Below, piece after piece: positions 6,780 through 11,340 of a DNA stretch of 11,340 nt. How positions within the stretch are numbered: the first letter of the stretch is position 1; every line of letters begins with the position of its first letter. A model generated the notes under the pieces. That model saw only the letters and a program-made list of their open reading frames with translations. It was not told where the DNA came from and searched no databases. The position numbers and the translations under genes were made by a program. Source of the stretch: Acetofilamentum sp. (lineage in GTDB: Bacteria > Bacteroidota > Bacteroidia > Bacteroidales > JAADGE01); contig DYOJ01000052.1 in the NCBI GenBank assembly GCA_020720705.1, positions 1 to 11,340 on the forward strand. Direction: 5' to 3'.

Positions 6780-8147
6780 TTACAAACGAATGTTTAAAAA
6801 TTTGTTCATGCCCCAAAATAAAATAAATACGAATACACCGGCTTTTACTAAGTGATTCAAAACTGTTACAAAGTCTGTTTCGGCTTTAATAACCTGAAGA
6901 TAAATTATGGGAATAAAAAAAAGCAGTAATGGTTTTTTGATAATTTTTTTTTTCAGAAAAGCGTAACTATAATTTAGAAGAATTCCAAAGAAGAACATAA
7001 AAAACAAGCTTCCGTTTGCTCCAAAATTTGCATAGGATTCTCCTAAAATACTTATATTCATTGATGTTCCTTTTTCTAATTTCCGACCTGTAAACCGAGT
7101 GAATTTGCTTTTTCCGCCGGACTCTTCCTTTGTTGCCCATATTATTCTGGGTACTAATGTGCTTATTAATCCGGAATATATGGTTTCACCCTCAGCATAA
7201 GGTTCAAAATAAGGTACATGATATAATACTCGCGCGATAATCCAGCCTTGATTGATACGGCTTATCATGTTATTTATATTCGACTCTGATTCAAAATAAC
7301 CTTCTGTTGCGACTCTTTCGTTTGCTAACTCGAAAAGAAGGTTTGTTTTTTCAAATGCACCTATTTCGCTTCCCTTTTCTGACCAAATTACTGCTCTGAA
7401 TTGCTGTTTTATAGATTGCAAGATAATTGCGAAAACTATCATCGAAGAAATAATAATGATTTTTTTCAGCGTTGTTGTTTTTTTTATTGCAGAAAAGATT
7501 AGAAATATAAAAATAAACCAAAGTATAAGAGTGTGGAATAAAGCCTGATTTATAGACAACACTAATGCGATAAAAAGTATCGAACTGATTAGAAGAGGTT
7601 TCTGTTTTCTATTTGGATTAATTGCGATGAAAAATACGCCGATAAAATGCAAATTTCCTAAAAGAAATCCGATATATGCAAGCTGTGACGGCAAATATTT
7701 GTTTGTTGCGTATAGAATGATGCCGACTATAACAAAATAATAATCAACATTTTTATTTCGCTGCAAAAATTTGCTTGTGGCTTGAATGATACTTGAAATA
7801 TTTAGGTCTTGATGCTTAATAAAAGCGAATAACCCTATGGAGTATGCTAAGATTGAAGGTACTGCAAATTGCATATAGACCTCTTCATCGACCATCATAA
7901 AGTAAAAATCTTCATCCGTAGAGAAGTTATATGCAAGCCAAGGTCCCATTACCCATTGAATAACAGGCATTAAAATTATGAGATTTCTTATATCAATAGA
8001 GTGAGAAACATCGAAGAAAAAACGCAAAAAAATGTAAGCGGTGAATGCCAGACCGATACTCGACCAAATGTATTCTCCGGAAACTATAAATATGATCAAT
8101 ACCAAAAATGATATTCCTATTTCGAAGGTTTTATGTGCTCTATTCAT
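6780..8147 (-). CDS. Wzy-like oligosaccharide repeat-unit polymerase
   Basis: A 455-residue integral membrane protein with about ten to twelve hydrophobic segments: two within 8-45, then about 54-74, 92-110, 136-176 (two), 185-220 (two), 228-245, 381-395, 406-420 and 432-449. A long polar loop (246-378) contains RINQGWIIA (297-305), a tyrosine/proline-rich part VPYFEPYAEG (311-320) and LVPRIIW (331-337). After it comes LGESYANFGANGS (368-380), close to the GE-x-Y-x-N-F-G pattern of oligosaccharide repeat-unit polymerases. Such proteins join lipid-linked repeat units on the periplasmic face to form O-antigen or capsule. The family is poorly conserved, so the call rests on topology, these motifs and the glycosyltransferase neighbours. 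An A10 tract (6944-6953) lies near the 3' end. A 192-bp gap with repeats precedes it. Confidence 0.8.
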   Translation of the reverse strand: MNRAHKTFEIGISFLVLIIFIVSGEYIWSSIGLAFTAYIFLRFFFDVSHSIDIRNLIILMPVIQWVMGPWLAYNFSTDEDFYFMMVDEEVYMQFAVPSILAYSIGLFAFIKHQDLNISSIIQATSKFLQRNKNVDYYFVIVGIILYATNKYLPSQLAYIGFLLGNLHFIGVFFIAINPNRKQKPLLISSILFIALVLSINQALFHTLILWFIFIFLIFSAIKKTTTLKKIIIISSMIVFAIILQSIKQQFRAVIWSEKGSEIGAFEKTNLLFELANERVATEGYFESESNINNMISRINQGWIIARVLYHVPYFEPYAEGETIYSGLISTLVPRIIWATKEESGGKSKFTRFTGRKLEKGTSMNISILGESYANFGANGSLFFMFFFGILLNYSYAFLKKKIIKKPLLLFFIPIIYLQVIKAETDFVTVLNHLVKAGVFVFILFWGMNKFLNIRL

Positions 8148-8191
8148 AAGTTTGTCATAATCTTAAATATTAAGTAGTTTGTTCAATACTT

Positions 8192-8226
8192 CGTTAGATT
8201 TTAGAATTTAGACGTTAGATATTAGA
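8192..8226. repeat. Five heptad repeats NNTTAGA
   Basis: Five perfect-phase units of seven bases: cgttaga, ttttaga, atttaga, cgttaga, tattaga. Five positions are fixed (TTAGA) and the first two vary. On the - strand, which is the coding direction here, they read TCTAANN. They end 45 bp upstream of the wzy ATG. Short heptad arrays of this kind occur between genes in several bacteria. A role in expression, such as spacing or binding of a regulator, is possible but not shown. Confidence 0.85.
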
Positions 8227-8261
8227 CTCAAATTGCTTATTTCCAATTAGTTACAAATAAT

Positions 8262-8275
8262 TTTCAAATTTGAAA
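8262..8275. promoter_or_regulatory. 14-bp perfect palindrome
   Basis: tttcaaatttgaaa is a perfect palindrome between the GT-B gene and wzy, about 115 bp upstream of the wzy ATG. It could be an operator for a dimeric regulator or a weak stem. In such AT-rich sequence a chance origin cannot be excluded. Confidence 0.35.
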
Positions 8276-8339
8276 TATTTTACATTATAATTGTCTGAAA
8301 ATCAATATTTTACAAAAAAAACATTAACGAACTATTATC

Positions 8340-9494
8340 CTAATCGACTTTTATAAATTCCGAATAAAATTTCTCAAAATAAACTTCATAATTGTAATGA
8401 TTTTCAAAATCCAATCGAGCAGCGTTTCTTATTTCAGAATCGGCAGAAATAATAGTATTTACTTGTTCTGTCAAATTGTCTTCTGACAAATCCGTAAAGA
8501 ACGCCCACGGTTTGTTGCCGTAGTATGCCCGATAGTGTTCGGAGTCGTAAAACAAGACGGGTAAACCTGAGGCTGCATATTCAAATATTTTGTTAGAAGC
8601 CGTTGCTGCAGTGGAGTATGATTCATTTGTCGGTTTGTGAATTGCAATTCCTAAATCGAAATTCGGTGTAAAATCGAACAAACCTGCATAAGTCATTTCG
8701 CCATGATAGTGAAATAAATCAGAACAATTTAGCTTTAATGAAAGTTTTGTAAGTTCGGAAAGGTAATTCTTTCGCACTCTGCCAACAAGATGAAGTTCCG
8801 TTTGTCTAATTTGATTTTTTTTTGATATAATTCTTAACAATTCTTCAAATCCATGATCATGTCCAATAGTACCCTGATATAATATTTTGAAGGACATGTT
8901 AATCTTATTTCTTAAGCTATGATTTAGCCAAACTTCAAGTTTTGGAAAGTTGGGTATGAAAGCGATTTTTCCCTTGAAATTTGACAGATTAAAGAATTGT
9001 TTGCGTTCTTCTGCAGGTAAAGAGAAAATATCAAGTTTTTTCATTAGTCTCGGCTCAAAAAATGCAGCCCACCAACCTACGGAAAATTTTCGGTTTGCTT
9101 TTATGTCAGATGTGTCATGATTATGATACCAAATCTTATTTTTTTTTCTGCCAAGCAATAGCGTTGCAAAAAACAAGGCGAACAAAGGTATGGAGTCATT
9201 AATCATGAAAACTTTTTCATGATTTTGTTTGAACCTTTTTCTCAATATTCGTGAAAAAATAAGAAATTCTTGTAATTTTTGTCTTTGTGTTTTTTTTTCA
9301 GATTCAAATATAGCGGCAAATTCTGTTGTGTTTGTGAGTGTTACGTTAGCAGGATATTTCCATTCGGTTTTTAACAAATTTCGACAGATAATCTCAATTT
9401 TATGCCCTCGTTTTGAAAATTCTTCTATTGCACTCAAAATAGGTGGATATGCCTCCGGATGTGAATATGTTACAATTATGATTTCACTTTTCAT
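8340..9494 (-). CDS. GT-B (GT4-like) glycosyltransferase
   Basis: A 384-residue glycosyltransferase with two Rossmann-like domains. The N-terminal half has IIIVTYSHPEAYPPI (5-19), EEFSKRGHKIEII (24-36) and IWYHNHDTSD (121-130). The donor half opens with ILYQGTIGHDHGFEELL (204-220) and contains LHLVGRV (234-240). It ends in SNKIFEYAASGLPVL (300-314), the nucleotide-sugar-binding loop typical of GT4 and similar families; no canonical EX7E is present. It probably adds a sugar in the cytosolic assembly of the repeat unit. The start ATG overlaps the methyltransferase stop by 11 nt within an A9 tract (9494-9502 as T on the + strand), so translation is probably coupled. Three more A9 tracts lie inside the gene (8815-8823, 9139-9147, 9290-9298). 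The stop is TAG. Confidence 0.88.
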   Translation of the reverse strand: MKSEIIIVTYSHPEAYPPILSAIEEFSKRGHKIEIICRNLLKTEWKYPANVTLTNTTEFAAIFESEKKTQRQKLQEFLIFSRILRKRFKQNHEKVFMINDSIPLFALFFATLLLGRKKNKIWYHNHDTSDIKANRKFSVGWWAAFFEPRLMKKLDIFSLPAEERKQFFNLSNFKGKIAFIPNFPKLEVWLNHSLRNKINMSFKILYQGTIGHDHGFEELLRIISKKNQIRQTELHLVGRVRKNYLSELTKLSLKLNCSDLFHYHGEMTYAGLFDFTPNFDLGIAIHKPTNESYSTAATASNKIFEYAASGLPVLFYDSEHYRAYYGNKPWAFFTDLSEDNLTEQVNTIISADSEIRNAARLDFENHYNYEVYFEKFYSEFIKVD

Positions 9495-10422
9495 TTTTTT
9501 TTGCGATTGTTCTTATTATTCGTGATTTTGCTATTGGGAATAATCTGCCAACGGAGTTATCAAATAGCCACAAAAAAAATATATGAACATATAAAAGAAA
9601 TCTTGTGTCAAATATGTTTCCAACTTTGCCGATTAAGCCCAAAAATCCATCAAGCTCTTTTATTTTTTTGTATACGGATTGAGACATGAAAACAGTTCGT
9701 TCCATACCAAAATGTGATAACACTTCAAAACCACAACTTTCAAATATTTTCTTATTTTCGATAGGTGTTTGATAACCCACATGCCCATCTTTATCTATGA
9801 ACATTTTTTTGTAGCCAAGAATATCTTTGGTTTTAAGTCTTTTTAATATTGGATTTTGGGTTTCTACGTCATAAATAAAAATTATTTTCCCGCCGGGTTT
9901 TAATATGCGATATATTTCTAATAATATTTTTGGCTTTAATTCCGGCAGTACATGTTCCCAAAAGAACGAACTCACAACAGCATCGACCGAACAGTCTTTT
10001 AGCGGTATTTTTTCTGCTATATCAGTTTGGATACAATGTTTGTATATCTCTAATGAATATTTTAAGGAATTTAAAGAAATATCCATTCCAATTGTATTAT
10101 ATCGCTCTCCAAAATATCGCACTCCTCCGCCGCAACCCATTTCAACGATTACACTGTTCGGCGGAACATTTTGCTTTACGGCTTTCAAATACCCTCCATT
10201 AATAAAATTTAAAGGGAAGTTGGTTGCTAAATTTTTATTCTTTGGATTGTAATTTATTCTGTTTAAATAAGTTCCCTCGTAAAACGAATCCATATTAGAA
10301 GTTACAATAACACCATCATTTGAATCGTATTCATGTTTACAGATTTTACAAGTATATTTCCCGTCCTTTATTTCGAAGTCCGAATGTTTGTTAGGACAAG
10401 CTAATATTTCTTCAATTTCCAT
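9484..10422 (-). CDS. SAM-dependent class I methyltransferase with N-terminal zinc ribbon
   Basis: A 312-residue protein. The N-terminus (about 1-40) looks like a Trm112-type zinc ribbon: ACPNKH (8-13) and CKICKHEY (25-32), with C9, C25 and C28 as ligands and H13 in place of the usual second cysteine. The Rossmann methyltransferase core follows: motif I VIVEMGCGGG (91-100), acidic motif II GMDIS (112-116), TDIAEKIPL (133-141) and YRILKPGGKIIFIYD (171-185). A hydrophobic stretch near 274-287 suggests membrane attachment of the C-terminus. In this cluster it most likely methylates a sugar or caps a glycan, but small-molecule or lipid substrates are possible. It overlaps both neighbours by 11 nt (ATG-N5-TGA each), typical of a tightly coupled operon. 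Confidence 0.88.
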   Translation of the reverse strand: MEIEEILACPNKHSDFEIKDGKYTCKICKHEYDSNDGVIVTSNMDSFYEGTYLNRINYNPKNKNLATNFPLNFINGGYLKAVKQNVPPNSVIVEMGCGGGVRYFGERYNTIGMDISLNSLKYSLEIYKHCIQTDIAEKIPLKDCSVDAVVSSFFWEHVLPELKPKILLEIYRILKPGGKIIFIYDVETQNPILKRLKTKDILGYKKMFIDKDGHVGYQTPIENKKIFESCGFEVLSHFGMERTVFMSQSVYKKIKELDGFLGLIGKVGNIFDTRFLLYVHIFFLWLFDNSVGRLFPIAKSRIIRTIAKKNEK

Positions 10423-11340
10423 TATTAAATATTTTTGTGATTATTATAGACACTCTTTCATCAATTCCATAACCTCCTGTAATACATTTTTTATGACCGT
10501 TTTCTGCAATTTGCTTTCTTAACTCATCATTTTGCAAATAGAATTTTATTTTTGAAACAAGCTCTTCATTTGTAGAGAAATATTCAGCTTCTTTGCCTTC
10601 TTCGAACAAATCCGAGTGCTCCTGTGTCCGTTCTGCGAGCATAAAACCGCCGCTCCAAGGAATTTCAATACTTCGCGACGTGTGTAAATCTCGGTTCTTT
10701 TTTCGAAGAAAATTCAAACTGATTTTTGAACATTTGAAAGATTGTGTGAAATCACTTCCGTAGAGATGGTTTTCATGAAAAATTAAATTTTTATGAGGTG
10801 ATATTGCATATTTCTTTGCCCATCCGTAGATGTGTACTTGTATTCCGGTTTCTGCTAAATACAATAAACGTCGAAATCGGTCTTCCTCAAAAGTGCCTAC
10901 AAAAAGCACATCGTGTGCGAATTCCGATTTTTGGCATTCAGGGGTATAGGGTTGAATTTCAGGATAGTATGATTGAGGTTGGTATAGAACTTTTGCTCCC
11001 AGAGAAGGCAATTCATTTTTATTACAATTGTATGTTTTTGATGTAACAACCAAATCATAAATTTTTAGTCCTAACGTATAATAGACTGATCTGTTATGCC
11101 ATGCGTACATATCATCAAGCGACCATGAAACAATTTTAATGTTTTTATTTTTCAAAAATCGCAGGGTTTTCGGTCGAATTAAATTTCCTTTTACGATAAA
11201 AACTAAATCCGGCTTAGAGTTGTGGACGTAATCAAAAATTTTTTTATTTAATCCACCGGTGTCGAGAGGGAGTTTAACTTTATTGAAGATTCGCTCTAAA
11301 AAACCGTTTTTGTGTGATGCTGAATTTGAAAAAAGAATAC
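10412..11340 (-). CDS. CgeB/DUF3880-like glycosyltransferase, 5' end outside window
   Basis: An open reading frame without stop runs from the window's right edge to the TGA at 10412-10414, giving 308 complete codons. The sequence between 11156 and 11338 translates into credible protein, including KPDLVFIVKGNLIRPKTLRF just ahead of LKNKNIKIVSWSLDDMY. The N-terminal domain therefore continues beyond the window. An apparent start at 11155 is an internal TTG. The C-terminal half has DVLFVGTFEEDR, HIYGW, and RSIEIPWSGGFMLAER followed by DLFEEGKEAEYFST, the pattern of the glycosyl-transferase domain found in CgeB-like proteins. These proteins are GT-B-fold and frequent in surface-glycan loci. The donor and acceptor are unknown. 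Its end overlaps the methyltransferase start by 11 nt, and the promoter of this operon lies outside the window. Confidence 0.85.
   Translation of the reverse strand, partial: ILFSNSASHKNGFLERIFNKVKLPLDTGGLNKKIFDYVHNSKPDLVFIVKGNLIRPKTLRFLKNKNIKIVSWSLDDMYAWHNRSVYYTLGLKIYDLVVTSKTYNCNKNELPSLGAKVLYQPQSYYPEIQPYTPECQKSEFAHDVLFVGTFEEDRFRRLLYLAETGIQVHIYGWAKKYAISPHKNLIFHENHLYGSDFTQSFKCSKISLNFLRKKNRDLHTSRSIEIPWSGGFMLAERTQEHSDLFEEGKEAEYFSTNEELVSKIKFYLQNDELRKQIAENGHKKCITGGYGIDERVSIIITKIFNNGN

Larger units (their letters stand above)
8148..8339. other. Intergenic gap inside the polysaccharide cluster
   Basis: The only real gap in the cluster, between the GT-B gene (stop at 8340) and wzy (start at 8147). 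It holds five heptad repeats (8192-8226), a 14-bp palindrome (8262-8275) and an 11-bp direct repeat aatattttaca at 8274-8284 and 8304-8314. I found no exact TAnnTTTG on the - strand and no U-tailed terminator. Whether wzy has its own promoter is open. Confidence 0.7.

Noticed and set aside
8229..8253. Another copy of the repeat core (aaattgcttatttccaatta)
   Set aside because: It matches only in the first ten bases or so and lacks the dyad centre; this is likely AT-rich chance similarity.
9905..10252. 115-codon open frame opposite the methyltransferase gene
   Set aside because: Antisense to a recognisable methyltransferase core with no motif of its own.
11153..11155. Start of the CgeB-like gene at 11155
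   Set aside because: The codon is TTG and the frame stays open to the window edge with convincing upstream protein sequence, so the true start is outside.

Overview
The window looks like a chromosomal segment of a low-GC Bacteroidota bacterium, most likely a Bacteroidales relative. The evidence is the protein style (CysS, TrpS and an oligosaccharide-polymerase-like protein), the AT-rich leaders without clear Shine-Dalgarno sites, and exact matches to the Bacteroidota -7 promoter element TAnnTTTG in front of folB, cysS and trpS. No species can be named from the sequence alone.

Left part (1-2800, + strand): a gene-free stretch of 309 bp holds two perfect 77-bp direct repeats and a promoter-like element. 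Then come folB (folate synthesis), cysS (cysteinyl-tRNA synthetase) and, 11 bp behind cysS, a TetR-family regulator. The tetR stop codon lies in the loop of a hairpin that separates it from a convergent gene.

Middle part (2829-5729, - strand): trpS (tryptophanyl-tRNA synthetase) has its own promoter. Downstream of it lies a 603-residue protein that I read as an unusual flavin-dependent TIM-barrel protein of the nitronate monooxygenase / 2-nitropropane dioxygenase type. It carries long helical additions and a C-terminal set of cysteines. This is the most promising uncharacterised protein here.

Right part (5787-11340, - strand): a surface-polysaccharide cluster. In transcription order it encodes a CgeB/DUF3880-like glycosyltransferase (5' end outside the window), a zinc-ribbon SAM methyltransferase, a GT-B glycosyltransferase, a Wzy-like oligosaccharide repeat-unit polymerase and a GT4 glycosyltransferase. 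The first three overlap by 11 nt each. The last two abut as TAA-ATG. A 192-bp gap before wzy carries five heptad repeats and a 14-bp palindrome. Together these genes would build, modify and polymerise the repeat unit of an O-antigen or capsule.

Two patterns cross the right part. Base composition drops sharply at the junction between the GT4 gene (like the housekeeping genes) and wzy (AT-rich). All the A/T homopolymers of 9-10 bases that I found lie to the right of that junction, inside coding sequence, one of them exactly at a start/stop overlap. This fits a variable, exchanged or phase-variable polysaccharide locus, but that remains inference.
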